Source: an uncultured SAR86 cluster bacterium (GTDB lineage: Bacteria > Pseudomonadota > Gammaproteobacteria > Magnimaribacterales > Magnimaribacteraceae). From it: DNA of 64,000 bases. A model generated the notes under the pieces. The model was given only the letters and a program-made list of their open reading frames with translations, had not been told where the DNA came from and ran no database searches. Both the position numbers and the translations under genes were made by a program. This document shows, piece by piece, positions 54,752 to 63,545 of the stretch. The stretch lies in assembly GCA_902594545.1 (NCBI GenBank), contig CACJMO010000001.1, positions 85,112 to 149,111 of the forward strand. Direction: 5' to 3'. How positions within the stretch are numbered: position 1 is the stretch's first letter; every line of letters starts with the position of its first letter.

Positions 54752-55669
54752 TTAAATGGGATCAACTATATTTGGAAGGTTTTTAACTATAAAGTTTCCC
54801 AAGATCTTCAAATCAGATTCTTTTGAAAAATCTTTCCTATACGCCATTGATATATTTCTATATGCAGTGTCTATCTCTAGTTTCCTTACAATCAATCCTT
54901 GAGAATTTACCCTGCCCTCATAGGTGGCTAAAGCAGGTACGAGAGTTGAACCTTGGCCCTTTGCAACAAATTGAAGAATGGTTTCAAGACTACCTGCATG
55001 CAACCACTGCATGGGGTTGTCAGAGTCATTAGATTTAATGCCGCATACAGATTTAACCTGATCAGATAAACAGTGCTCTTCAGGCAAGAGAAGAAGATCC
55101 AATCTTTGCAGTTGTTTTACAGTAATGTTATCGACACCGTATATTTTATGGTTGGCTGGATGTGCTAACCAAAAAGGCTCTTTGAATAATTTGAGTTCTT
55201 TCAAGTTTTTTTCTTTTTTTATGGAAGTAGCCAATAGAGCAGCATCTATTTTTCCTGACTCTAGCTCCTCGAGAAGTTCATTAGTTGTTGCCTCAAACAA
55301 CACAAGATCAAGATTTGGAAAAGATTCTTTTAACGGAAGCAGAATGATAGGTAAAAGATAAGGGCTTAGTGTATGAATGGCCCCGAGGGTTAATCTGCCC
55401 ATTAGAGGTTCCTTAAATCTATGGGCAATTTTTTGAATTTCTGAAATATTTTCTAGTGTTTTTTTGGCTACATCTAATATCAACTTACCTTCCTGAGTGA
55501 TTGATACTTTTCTATTGGTTCTTTCAAATAAGCTTAACTCTAATTCCTCCTCAAGTTTGCTAATTTGATTGCTGAGTGTTGGTTGGGTAACAAAACACTC
55601 TCTGGCAGCTTTACTAAAGTTTTTATGTTTAGCCAGGCTGATAAAATATTGAAGATCCTTTAGATTCAT
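54752..55669 (-). CDS. oxyR: hydrogen-peroxide sensor OxyR (LysR family)
   Basis: LysR-type regulator, 305 residues, with the N-terminal winged helix ('MNLKDLQYFISLAKHKNFSKAARECFVTQPTLSNQISKLE') and effector domain. The redox switch of OxyR is conserved: Cys at ~200 in 'EEHCLSDQ' and ~209 in 'KSVCGIK', nine residues apart as in E. coli Cys199/Cys208. Oxidation by H2O2 forms the disulfide that activates peroxide-defence genes. It is divergent from the rubrerythrin operon across 190 bases, a typical autoregulated arrangement. Confidence 0.92.
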   Translation of the reverse strand: MNLKDLQYFISLAKHKNFSKAARECFVTQPTLSNQISKLEEELELSLFERTNRKVSITQEGKLILDVAKKTLENISEIQKIAHRFKEPLMGRLTLGAIHTLSPYLLPIILLPLKESFPNLDLVLFEATTNELLEELESGKIDAALLATSIKKEKNLKELKLFKEPFWLAHPANHKIYGVDNITVKQLQRLDLLLLPEEHCLSDQVKSVCGIKSNDSDNPMQWLHAGSLETILQFVAKGQGSTLVPALATYEGRVNSQGLIVRKLEIDTAYRNISMAYRKDFSKESDLKILGNFIVKNLPNIVDPI

Positions 55670-55859
55670 TATAGATTTTATCTATTATTATAATTTAAAT
55701 TAATGATTATACAAATAAATGAAAATCTCATAGTATTCAGTCACCTTAATTAATAGTCGCAACACTTAATGAGAACTGTTATCAATTTAATAATGGATTT
55801 CAACAAGAAATAATTGCTAAATTTCAATTAAAATAAATTTTTTTTATAAGGAGAAAACT
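55670..55859. promoter_or_regulatory. divergent oxyR-rubrerythrin control region
   Basis: 190 AT-rich bases between two divergent genes. It ends with a strong AAGGAGAAAAC ribosome-binding site before rubrerythrin. Promoters for both directions must lie here and OxyR is expected to bind, but I cannot place a convincing ATAG-N7-CTAT tetrad or a full -35/-10 pair by eye. Confidence 0.4.
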
Positions 55860-56279
55860 ATGTCAGGTCTTAAAGGAACTAACACAGAACAAAATTTAAA
55901 AGATGCGTTTGCTGGAGAATCTCAAGCAAATAGAAGGTATTTGTATTTCGCAGCTAAAGCTGATGTTGAAGGTCATAATGACGTTGCAGCTGTTTTCAGA
56001 TCTACTGCTGAAGGTGAAACAGGCCATGCTCACGGTCACTTAGAATATCTCGAGGAAACTGGTGATCCCGCAACTGGTCTTCCCATGGGTGAAACTAAAC
56101 TTAACCTCGAGGCTTCTGTAGCTGGAGAAACACACGAATATACCGATATGTACCCTGGTATGGCAAAAACAGCTAGAGAAGAAGGTTTTGACGAAATTGC
56201 AGACTGGTTCGAAACGCTAGCTAAAGCCGAAAGATCACACGCTAATAGATTTTCTAAAGCTTTAGAAGAGTTAGCATAA
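55860..56279 (+). CDS. rubrerythrin-like di-iron protein without rubredoxin domain
   Basis: A 139-residue ferritin-like four-helix protein. The di-iron ligands are visible as 'AFAGESQANRRY', 'EGETGHAHGH' (ExxH), 'AGETHEY' and 'AKAERSHANRF' (ExxH). The C-terminal rubredoxin domain with its CxxC pairs is absent, so another electron donor is needed. Rubrerythrins reduce hydrogen peroxide; being divergent from oxyR supports that role. It heads an apparent operon with an Fe-S protein and DUF3501, a recurring trio in proteobacteria. Confidence 0.92.
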   Translation: MSGLKGTNTEQNLKDAFAGESQANRRYLYFAAKADVEGHNDVAAVFRSTAEGETGHAHGHLEYLEETGDPATGLPMGETKLNLEASVAGETHEYTDMYPGMAKTAREEGFDEIADWFETLAKAERSHANRFSKALEELA

Positions 56280-56298
56280 CAACTTATCAAATTTTCCA

Positions 56299-56321
56299 TA
56301 AGGTGCGCTATGCGCACCTTA
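56299..56321 (+). terminator. GC-rich hairpin between rubrerythrin and Fe-S protein genes
   Basis: TAAGGTGCGC-TAT-GCGCACCTTA is a perfect 10-bp stem with a 3-base loop. No T-tract follows, so it is more likely a partial attenuator or mRNA-stabilising stem that sets the rubrerythrin to Fe-S protein ratio. The tracked start ATG of the next gene (56310) lies in its loop. Confidence 0.45.
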
Positions 56322-56333
56322 ATGGCTAACTTT

Positions 56334-57680
56334 ATGTCAGATATATTTTCAGACAAAGAAGGAGGTCTAGAAGCCCCTACACGACACCCTTTAAATTGGA
56401 AGGAAGATTCCTTTTGGGATAAGGAAGAATTTCTTAAGGAATCAGAAAGAGTTTACGACGTTTGTCACACATGCCGTAGATGCGTCAGTCTATGCGAATC
56501 CTTTCCTACCCTTTTTGACTTAATTGATGAGTCCGAAACGTTTGAGCTCGACGGTGTGGACAAAAATGATTTCCAAAAAGTTGTCGATGAATGTTACATG
56601 TGCGACTTATGTTACCAAACTAAATGCCCTTATGTTCCTCCACACCCCTGGGCATTAGACTTTCCTCACTTAATGCTAAGAGGAAAAGCCATAGCTTATG
56701 AAGAAAAGAACAAACCCCTAAAGCAAAGAGCTAGAGACAGCCTTCTTACTTCAACAGATAAGCTCGGAAGCCTTATGAAATTGCCTCTAGTAGACATAAC
56801 CTATCAAGCGATTTCTGCAAGCCCCAAAGCAAGAAAGGTTGCTGCAAAAATTACAGGGGTACATGAAGAAGCTCCATGGCCCAAGTTTGGAAAATCAGTG
56901 CAAAAATATGAACCACAGCCCATTGAAACTGTTACCTCAACAGAGAAAACCACAGGAAAAGTTGCCCTATTTGTAGGCTGTTATTGCAGAAACAATGATG
57001 CAGAACTCGCCAATGACCTTCTCAAGGTGCTTGAGCATAACCAAATCGAAGCAAAAATCATGTTAGACGATAAATGCTGTGGCATGCCAAAACTTGATCT
57101 TGGAGACTTGAAATCGGTAGAAGATTTAATGGAACTGAATGTTCCAAAACTCATGCAAGAAATTGAAAATGGATACGACATTATTTCGCTAGTTCCTTCA
57201 TGCGTATTGATGTTCAAGCAAGAACTGCCATTACTTTTTGATGACAAAGAAGAGCTAAAGGTTATTAAACAACATATATTTGACCCTTTCGAATACCTGT
57301 CAGATAGAGAGTCAAAGGGATTACTTAACAAAGATTTTAAAAATTCATTAGGAAAAATTGCATATCAAGTTGCATGCCATCAAAGAGTTCAAAATATAGG
57401 ACCCAAAACAAAAGAACTGTTAGAACTTGTTCCAGAGACAGAAGTGCAAGCTATAGAAAGATGCTCTGGTCATGATGGTACTTATGCCGTCAGAGAAGAA
57501 ACACACAAAAACTCAGTTAAGATTGCCAGACCTGTTTCAAGAAAAGTTGATGAATCAGAACCGGATCATTTAACAAGCGACTGCCCTTTGGCAGCAAAGC
57601 AAATTCAACATGTCTCCAAAAATAAACCAGATTCAGCCCATCCAATTTCACTAATAAAAAAAGCATATGGAGTTGATTAA
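56334..57680 (+). CDS. GlpC/HdrD-like iron-sulfur protein
   Basis: Soluble protein of about 448 residues with two cysteine clusters for 4Fe-4S centres: 'CHTCRRCVSLC' and 'CYMCDLCYQTKCP' in the N-terminal third. Two CCG-type domains follow, the first with 'GCYCRN' and 'DDKCCGMPKLD', the second with 'VACHQRV' and a variant 'RCSGHDGTY'. It is related to GlpC and heterodisulfide reductase subunit D. It probably carries electrons, perhaps to rubrerythrin. Starts at 56310, 56322 and 56334 are possible; the first lies in a hairpin loop and none has a Shine-Dalgarno. DUF3501 follows without a gap. Confidence 0.85.
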   Translation: MSDIFSDKEGGLEAPTRHPLNWKEDSFWDKEEFLKESERVYDVCHTCRRCVSLCESFPTLFDLIDESETFELDGVDKNDFQKVVDECYMCDLCYQTKCPYVPPHPWALDFPHLMLRGKAIAYEEKNKPLKQRARDSLLTSTDKLGSLMKLPLVDITYQAISASPKARKVAAKITGVHEEAPWPKFGKSVQKYEPQPIETVTSTEKTTGKVALFVGCYCRNNDAELANDLLKVLEHNQIEAKIMLDDKCCGMPKLDLGDLKSVEDLMELNVPKLMQEIENGYDIISLVPSCVLMFKQELPLLFDDKEELKVIKQHIFDPFEYLSDRESKGLLNKDFKNSLGKIAYQVACHQRVQNIGPKTKELLELVPETEVQAIERCSGHDGTYAVREETHKNSVKIARPVSRKVDESEPDHLTSDCPLAAKQIQHVSKNKPDSAHPISLIKKAYGVD

Positions 57681-58265
57681 ATGACTAATTTAAATAAAAC
57701 AGACCTTCTTTCATTGGAAGAATACAGCGCCAACAGAGAGGACCTAAGAGCCGAAGTGCTGAAGATAAAGAAAGATAGACTTATCCAAATTGGAGAAAAT
57801 ATTAGCCTACTTTTTGAGAGCCTTGAAACAATAAAGTATCAAGTTCAGGAAATGCTAAGAATTGAAAAAATTTTTGAACCCGAGGGGATAGAAGAAGAGT
57901 TGTCTGCCTACAATCCTCTCATACCAGATGGATCTAATCTCAAAGCAACTATGTTAATAGAATATCCAGATAAAGTAGTGAGAGCGGAAAAACTTCGAGA
58001 TCTGCATCTTGTCGAAGATAAGGTCTGGTTACAAATAGGAGAAAATGAAAGAGTTTTTGCCATTGCTGACGAAGATTTAGAAAGATCCAATGAGGAAAAG
58101 ACCTCGGCAGTCCACTTCCTGAGATTTGAATTCACTCAAACTATGATAGAAGATTTCAAGGCTACTAAGATGCTTTATGCCGGAATTGATCACCCTAATT
58201 ACAACATCAAAACCAAAGAAATTTCTCTAGCTACTGTAAATAGCCTGGCAGCTGACTTTGAATAA
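57681..58265 (+). CDS. DUF3501 family protein
   Basis: A 194-residue cytoplasmic protein starting directly after the Fe-S protein stop (TAA-ATG). 'LLSLEEYSANREDLRAEVLKIKKDRLIQIGENISLLFE' and 'TIKYQVQEMLRIEKIFEPEGIEEEL' match DUF3501, known from the rubrerythrin/Fe-S protein/DUF3501 gene trio. No function has been established for the domain. No cysteines that could bind a cluster are seen; its role may be assembly or regulation of the module. Confidence 0.88.
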   Translation: MTNLNKTDLLSLEEYSANREDLRAEVLKIKKDRLIQIGENISLLFESLETIKYQVQEMLRIEKIFEPEGIEEELSAYNPLIPDGSNLKATMLIEYPDKVVRAEKLRDLHLVEDKVWLQIGENERVFAIADEDLERSNEEKTSAVHFLRFEFTQTMIEDFKATKMLYAGIDHPNYNIKTKEISLATVNSLAADFE

Positions 58266-58274
58266 GAGACAACG

Positions 58275-58304
58275 CTGTCATCAATCGCAAATTTTTGATA
58301 TAAT
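58275..58304 (+). promoter_or_regulatory. putative promoter of 89-aa ORF, leaderless type
   Basis: CTGTCA, 18 bases, TATAAT, then six bases to the ATG at 58311. The -10 is perfect; the -35 matches 4 of 6. No Shine-Dalgarno occurs, so translation from a leaderless transcript is likely if the promoter is used. Confidence 0.5.
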
Positions 58305-58310
58305 TTACAT

Positions 58311-58580
58311 ATGAAATTAAAAGAATTAAAGAAATTGATAGAAGGTTGTCATCCTGAAGACCTTAATAACGAAATAGAGGCAATTGTTATCTCTAAAAAA
58401 AATAAAATATTCAAATCTGACAGCGTTAGGCTGGATACTGATTCTGGAAGAATAATAATAGCTACTCAAGATTCTGAGCAATTTAAGCTCAATAAAGACA
58501 ATGCAGATAAGGAAATGGAATTCGCAAGAAAAATGCTATCCATAAAGTCAGGAAAGACAGACAAAAGCCTAAGACCTTAA
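58311..58580 (+). CDS. hypothetical protein, 89 residues
   Basis: Small, charged cytoplasmic protein (Lys/Glu/Asp rich) with no signal peptide or membrane segment. N-terminal '[29 protein letters not shown]' looks helix then strand. I recognise no family. A perfect TATAAT six bases before the ATG and sense-like codon use support that it is real. It follows DUF3501 by 45 bases and its stop overlaps the end of the convergent acyl-CoA dehydrogenase gene. Confidence 0.6.
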   Translation: MKLKELKKLIEGCHPEDLNNEIEAIVISKKNKIFKSDSVRLDTDSGRIIIATQDSEQFKLNKDNADKEMEFARKMLSIKSGKTDKSLRP

Positions 58581-59788
58581 TCTAGATACTTACTCAGTTC
58601 ATCCTTGGCAATGGTTCTTAAGTGAACCTCGTCTGGACCATCACCAATACGTAAGTATCGAATGGAGCTATACAAACTTGCTAAGGGAGTGTCTTGCGAA
58701 ACGCCAGCTCCTCCATGTATCTGAACTGCCCTTTCGATGACTCTCACAGCCATACTAGGAACTTCTACTTTTGGCTGAGCTATCTCGCTTTTAGCCTCTT
58801 TATTGCCGACAGTATCCATCATGTAAGCTGCTTTTAAAGTTAAAAGCCTACACATCTCTATTTCATTTCTACATTTAGCAATTACGTCGTAGTTCCCGCC
58901 CAATTCTGCAATAGCCTTACCAAATGCTTTTCGAGTTGTAGCTCTCTTACAGAGCAATTCCAATGCAAGCTCTGCTGCTCCAATAATTTTCATACAATGA
59001 TGGATTCGACCTGGGCCTAATCTACCCTGCGCTATCTCGAAACCTCTGCCTTCGCCTAAAATCATATTTTCTTCAGGAACTCTCACGTTATTAAAAACTA
59101 AGTGAGCATGACCATTTGGAGCATGATCAGATCCATAAACAGTTAACATTCTTTTCAAAGTTATACCTGGTGTGTTTTTTGGAATAATGATCTGAGACTG
59201 TCTTTGATGTTTAGGAGCATCTGGATTAGACACTCCCATAAAAATCATAAAATCACAATCAGGTCGCCCATAGCCCGATGTCCACCATTTTTCTCCATTA
59301 ACAACATATTCATCTCCCTCTTTTATTATGGTGCTGGAGATATTGGTAGCGTCCGAAGATGCGACATTAGGTTCTGTCATAGCAAAAGCAGATCTAATTT
59401 CTCCGTTTAAAAGAGGAGCAAGCCAACGATCTTTTTGATATTCACTTCCATATTTATCTAAAACTTCCATATTGCCTGCATCAGGTGCAGATGAATTAAA
59501 TACTTCTGAGGTCCATCCAACTCCCATCATCTCAGCAAGTGGAGCAAATTCGAGATTGGTCAATCCATAACCGAGCTCTCCAGTAAGAGAAAAATTCCAA
59601 AGCCCTTGATCTTTAGCCTCTTTTTTTAGTTCATAGAGAACTTGTGGAACCTGCCAAGGATTGCCAGATTCCCTGAATGCTTCCATAGAATCTGAGTATT
59701 CTTTTTCTCTGGGCTTAACTCTATCTTCGATAAAGTTTGAAACTAGAGATATGAGTTCTTTTGTTTTTTTAGAGTGTTCAAAGTTCAT
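58577..59788 (-). CDS. acyl-CoA dehydrogenase, ACAD10/ACAD11-like
   Basis: A 403-residue flavoenzyme. Long stretches match human ACAD11's dehydrogenase domain: '[17 protein letters not shown]', '[16 protein letters not shown]', '[15 protein letters not shown]', '[10 protein letters not shown]', '[20 protein letters not shown]' and '[16 protein letters not shown]'. ACAD10/11 and bacterial LvaC act on 4-phosphorylated hydroxyacyl-CoA, eliminating phosphate. In humans the kinase is fused; here the corresponding APH kinase is a separate gene at 44220-45224. It is a single minus-strand gene divergent from the amidase. Confidence 0.92.
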   Translation of the reverse strand: MNFEHSKKTKELISLVSNFIEDRVKPREKEYSDSMEAFRESGNPWQVPQVLYELKKEAKDQGLWNFSLTGELGYGLTNLEFAPLAEMMGVGWTSEVFNSSAPDAGNMEVLDKYGSEYQKDRWLAPLLNGEIRSAFAMTEPNVASSDATNISSTIIKEGDEYVVNGEKWWTSGYGRPDCDFMIFMGVSNPDAPKHQRQSQIIIPKNTPGITLKRMLTVYGSDHAPNGHAHLVFNNVRVPEENMILGEGRGFEIAQGRLGPGRIHHCMKIIGAAELALELLCKRATTRKAFGKAIAELGGNYDVIAKCRNEIEMCRLLTLKAAYMMDTVGNKEAKSEIAQPKVEVPSMAVRVIERAVQIHGGAGVSQDTPLASLYSSIRYLRIGDGPDEVHLRTIAKDELSKYLD

Positions 59789-59851
59789 AATAATTTAAAA
59801 GCATATTAGAAAAAAAATGATAACATCAATTAAATATTTGGAGAGAATACT

Positions 59852-61252
59852 ATGGATTTTAGAGATATTTCGTTGGAAGAATTAGTTGGCAACGTTAAGT
59901 CTAAAAAGATTTCTGCTACAGAAGTTACACAATCTGCAATAGATAATATTGAGAAGTTAGATCATGAGATAAATGCATTCTGCTCTACTAACCATGAAGA
60001 CGCTCTAGCCCAAGCTGAAAGCTTAGATGCAAGGATACAAAACGGAGAAGATGTTGGAAAACTAGCTGGAATACCCATTGGTGTGAAAGACCTAGAAGAT
60101 GCAAAAGGATTCATAACAGCCTTTGGGTCAGAGCTTCATGTAAATGATGCCCCTGCGAAGGAAGACTCTATCTTAGTTAGAAGGATGCGCGATGAAGGAT
60201 GCATAGTTCTTGGCAAGACAAATACACCTGAATTTGGCCATAAAGGTAAGACTGATAATGGACCTTTCGGAGCAACAAAGAATCCTTGGAATTTGGAATT
60301 TTCACCTGGAGGATCCTCCGGCGGGACTTCTGCAGCCTTAGCTTCAGGAATGATACCTTTAGGAACTGGGTCTGATGGTGGTGGTTCTATAAGAATACCT
60401 GCAGCGTTAGGTGGCTTAGCAGGCATAAAAACTTCACAAGGAAGAATACCAATTGGAGGAGATACACCTCCTGGATCAGGCTTATTGACAGTAAAAGGTC
60501 CTATGGCCAACACAACTAAAGATAATGCCTTAGCTTTAGATGCTACCGTAGGGCCTCACCCTACAGACATTTTTTCACTTGAAGGTGAAAACCTAAATTG
60601 GTTTTCTCAATTAACTGGGGAGCTTCCTAAATCAGCAATTTGGTCTCCAACTATGGGATTCTCGACTGTGGATAAAGAAGTTATGGAGCAATGTGAAATA
60701 GCAATTAATAAGTTGGCTGATGCTGGAGTAGAGATAATCGAAAAAGAAACAATATGGAGTGAGAACCCTGTAGAGGCGTGGATGGTGTTTTGGGCATCAG
60801 CATGTGCTAGAAGACAGCAGCATTTAATAGGTACAGAAGATTTTGAAAAGATTGATCCTCTGTTGAGGCTTTTTATAGAAATGGGAACAACCATGGATGG
60901 AGCATCTTATGCTATTTCTGTTGATTCGTGTCATAAACTAGGCTTTCAACTGCAGCAATTCTTTAATGAATCACCTCTGATCATAACGCCTGCCACTTGC
61001 GGTCAAGCACCTAAATTAGAAGGAGATGGATTTGTAAATGGGGAAGAGACACCATCTTGGGTTGATTTTACAATGGGCATAAATATGACCAGAAATCCTG
61101 CTGGCGTCATTCCAATATCACTCCTTAGTTCGGGCCTACCAGCATCTCTTCAAATAATTGGAGGCCAAAGAAAAGATATAGATGTCTTAAAAGCAATGTA
61201 TGCATTTGAAAGGGTAATAAATTTCTCAGAAAGAGCTCAGAACCATGCATGA
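59852..61252 (+). CDS. amidase signature family hydrolase
   Basis: A 466-residue amidase with the Ser-cisSer-Lys triad region: Lys in 'GIPIGVKDLEDAKGF', the Gly/Ser-rich 'GGSSGGTSAALASGMIPLGTGSDGGGSIRIPAAL', and 'VKGPMANTTKDNALALD'. Family members hydrolyse amides, including GatA, fatty-acid amides and arylamides; it is not adjacent to gatB/gatC, so a catabolic role is more likely. It overlaps the 2OG oxygenase by 8 bases. GGAGAGAATACT precedes the ATG. Confidence 0.93.
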   Translation: MDFRDISLEELVGNVKSKKISATEVTQSAIDNIEKLDHEINAFCSTNHEDALAQAESLDARIQNGEDVGKLAGIPIGVKDLEDAKGFITAFGSELHVNDAPAKEDSILVRRMRDEGCIVLGKTNTPEFGHKGKTDNGPFGATKNPWNLEFSPGGSSGGTSAALASGMIPLGTGSDGGGSIRIPAALGGLAGIKTSQGRIPIGGDTPPGSGLLTVKGPMANTTKDNALALDATVGPHPTDIFSLEGENLNWFSQLTGELPKSAIWSPTMGFSTVDKEVMEQCEIAINKLADAGVEIIEKETIWSENPVEAWMVFWASACARRQQHLIGTEDFEKIDPLLRLFIEMGTTMDGASYAISVDSCHKLGFQLQQFFNESPLIITPATCGQAPKLEGDGFVNGEETPSWVDFTMGINMTRNPAGVIPISLLSSGLPASLQIIGGQRKDIDVLKAMYAFERVINFSERAQNHA

Positions 61253-62198
61253 TCCAAATGTACCTCTTATAGATCTTGAAAATGCCTTCAATGATGAAAG
61301 CCAGCTCAAACTTTTGGATTCGGCATGCAGAGATCATGGTTTCTTTCTCCTAAAAAATCATGGGATGCAACAAGAAATAGACAAGATGTGGTCTATGTCT
61401 GAGTGGTTTTTTTCTCAAGAGAGAGCTGAAAAACTCAAATTGTTGCGTTCCGAAGAAATACCGCTTGGTTACTACGATAGGGAACTTACAAAACAAAAGA
61501 GAGACTTGAAAGAGGTTTTTGATTTTATGGAAACAAGACAAGAAGATGATATTAATCAATGGCCAAAAGAAAAAGAGTTCAAAGAGGCTATGGAGACCTT
61601 CTTTAATAAATCATCGAATGTTGCAGAAAAGACACTACAGCTGGTTCTTGTTTGTCTAGGACTAGACAAAAATAAATACATATTTGGAGACTCTAGAACA
61701 AGCAATGCGAGATTAAATTTCTACCCTGTAGAAGATCCGCTTTCAATTGAAGAAAAAAATCAAGCAAATGATCTAGGAGATATGGCCCTTCATCATCACA
61801 CGGACCCAGGTATTCTTACACTGCTTCTTCAAGATATGACGGGCGGCCTTCAAGCAAAGTCAAAGAAATTTGGCTGGATCGATATTGTCCCCGAAAAAGA
61901 CACTATTGTTGTAAATCTTGGAGATGCGATGCAAGTGTGGACTAATGATAACTACATTGCAGCGGTCCACAGAGTATTGAAAAGAACATCTGAAGCAAGA
62001 TTTAGTACTCCTTACTTTTACAACCCACAAAGAGATTCCTTAATAGAGCCATTGCAAGAATTATCACTTTCTAAACCTAACTACAGATCTTTCACTTGGA
62101 AAGAGTATATACAAGGAAGAATAGATGATAACTATAAGGATCTAGGTCAAGACGACATTCAAATCTCTAAATTCAAAATCAATCATCATCCAGCATAG
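61245..62198 (+). CDS. 2-oxoglutarate/Fe(II) dioxygenase, isopenicillin N synthase family
   Basis: A 317-residue oxygenase. N-terminal 'VPLIDLENAF' and 'DHGFFLLKNHG' match the DIOX_N domain; the iron-binding facial triad is 'HHHTDPG' (HxD) and 'AAVHRVL', and the 2OG-binding Arg-Ser is 'RFSTPYFYNP'. It probably hydroxylates a small organic molecule. Overlap with the amidase gene implies a shared pathway. Its end overlaps the convergent SDR gene by 20 bases. Confidence 0.92.
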   Translation: MHDPNVPLIDLENAFNDESQLKLLDSACRDHGFFLLKNHGMQQEIDKMWSMSEWFFSQERAEKLKLLRSEEIPLGYYDRELTKQKRDLKEVFDFMETRQEDDINQWPKEKEFKEAMETFFNKSSNVAEKTLQLVLVCLGLDKNKYIFGDSRTSNARLNFYPVEDPLSIEEKNQANDLGDMALHHHTDPGILTLLLQDMTGGLQAKSKKFGWIDIVPEKDTIVVNLGDAMQVWTNDNYIAAVHRVLKRTSEARFSTPYFYNPQRDSLIEPLQELSLSKPNYRSFTWKEYIQGRIDDNYKDLGQDDIQISKFKINHHPA

Positions 62199-62964
62199 TT
62201 GCGTGGTTCCACCATGCCAAGTCTGAAAATGCCCTCAGATCTAATTCATGCGTCCAGGCAGAACGATGTTGCTGCGATAAATGAAAATAAGTTTTGGCTA
62301 TCTCCTCAGGCAATAACAGACCATCATGCTCCATTCCTTTGGTTTCTCTAAGCTGTTGATACATTTCAGGGCCTAACATTTTTCCTAAAGTATCAGGAGC
62401 ATCCACGGCGCCATCTACAATAATGTGAGCTACGTGTACGCCTTTCGAAGCAAACTCAGCATTTAGAGACTGACAAAGCATCCTTCGTCCGGCCATAGCG
62501 GCCGCGTGTGAGTGTTGAGTGGCATTTCCTCTCATGGCTGCAGTAGCTGAAGTAACCAAGATGGTCCCCTTTCCCCTCTCAACCATCAAAGGGCAAAGAA
62601 TTTTAGCAACCCTAAATAGCCCAAAGCTTGCCATTTTCCATCCCCACTCAAATTCTTTATAGGTAGTCTGACTTAAAAGTTTCATTCCTGTTTGAGCACC
62701 AAGATTGTAGATGACGACTTCAATCGGACCGACATCTTTTTCTACTTTATTTATGACTTCTTCTATTGCATCCTCTTCAATAGCATTAACTAGCTCGCCA
62801 GAAGCTGAGCCTCCAGATTTTTCTATATTCTTTATAAGCCTGTCTAAACCTTCTTGATCAGAGCGTCGACACAAATGTGAGTGATACCCCTCATTCGCAA
62901 ATTTTGCTGCTACAGTTCCTCCTATTCCGGCTCCTGCACCGAATACTAAACAAACTGGTTTCAT
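62179..62964 (-). CDS. short-chain dehydrogenase/reductase with atypical active site
   Basis: A 261-residue Rossmann protein. The nucleotide loop 'FGAGAGIGGTVA' and 'NLGAQTGM' (NNAG-like) are present, and Ser139 of 'LVTSATAAM' is in place. However the YxxxK catalytic pair reads 'HAAAM' (His153, Met157), so both Tyr and Lys are missing. Related SDRs with 'HVAHVVIDG'-type C-termini also lack the Tyr. Activity may be altered or lost. It is preceded 11 bases away by a thioesterase gene and has a good AGGAGAG site. Confidence 0.85.
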   Translation of the reverse strand: MKPVCLVFGAGAGIGGTVAAKFANEGYHSHLCRRSDQEGLDRLIKNIEKSGGSASGELVNAIEEDAIEEVINKVEKDVGPIEVVIYNLGAQTGMKLLSQTTYKEFEWGWKMASFGLFRVAKILCPLMVERGKGTILVTSATAAMRGNATQHSHAAAMAGRRMLCQSLNAEFASKGVHVAHIIVDGAVDAPDTLGKMLGPEMYQQLRETKGMEHDGLLLPEEIAKTYFHLSQQHRSAWTHELDLRAFSDLAWWNHATMLDDD

Positions 62965-62975
62965 TCTTCTCTCCT

Positions 62976-63383
62976 TTAATTGATATCTACTGGTTGAGCT
63001 GTATGCATTAAAGTAGCAACCAGCTTATTATCTAAATTGAATATTCTTCCCTCTGACGTTGCGCTTCTGCTGCCTAGTTTAATTATTTTGACTTCCATGG
63101 TTGCTCTTCCTATAGGAAGCGGCCTATGAAATAAAACATGTAAATCAGTAGTCATTGGTGCTTTTTTCTCTTTATAACCCGAAATCATTGCAGCTGAAGT
63201 AGCATCATCCAAAGCAGTTGTGATCATTCCTCCTTGTACAAAACCCATTGGGTTGCTACAAAGCTCATTGAACTCGCAGGAAAAAGTAAACACATCATCA
63301 GTGACAGAAACAAACTGAAGATTTAAAAATTCCATTGATTTTCCAAAGAACTCTTCACTAAATTTTTTCAATTTTTCTTCCAT
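62976..63383 (-). CDS. PaaI-family hotdog thioesterase
   Basis: A 135-residue hotdog protein with 'GFVQGGMITTALDDATSAAM' as active-site helix and 'LHVLFHRPLPIGRATMEVKIIKLGSRSATSEGRI' as sheet. It should hydrolyse an acyl-CoA thioester. It is similar in length and layout to the one at 32302-32709 but not closely alike. It forms a two-gene unit with the SDR, divergent from the last acyl-CoA dehydrogenase gene. Confidence 0.87.
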   Translation of the reverse strand: MEEKLKKFSEEFFGKSMEFLNLQFVSVTDDVFTFSCEFNELCSNPMGFVQGGMITTALDDATSAAMISGYKEKKAPMTTDLHVLFHRPLPIGRATMEVKIIKLGSRSATSEGRIFNLDNKLVATLMHTAQPVDIN

Positions 63384-63545
63384 GACGAAACTATCTTAAT
63401 CTTAAAAAGAAAAAAATTGAAACTGGATAGGAAATTGTTGATGAAATGATAGCTGTCGGGCCTTGATAATGCTTATTTTTCCTAGCTTTAGAGTCTAAAA
63501 AACATTAGTATTTACCCTCATTTCAATAAATTCTAAGCACAAAAT

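Noticed and set aside
54716-54770. Possible terminator between oxyR and the thiamine operon
   Set aside because: Only imperfect AT-rich symmetry (GATTTTTAAATC) is present, without a convincing stem and U-tract.
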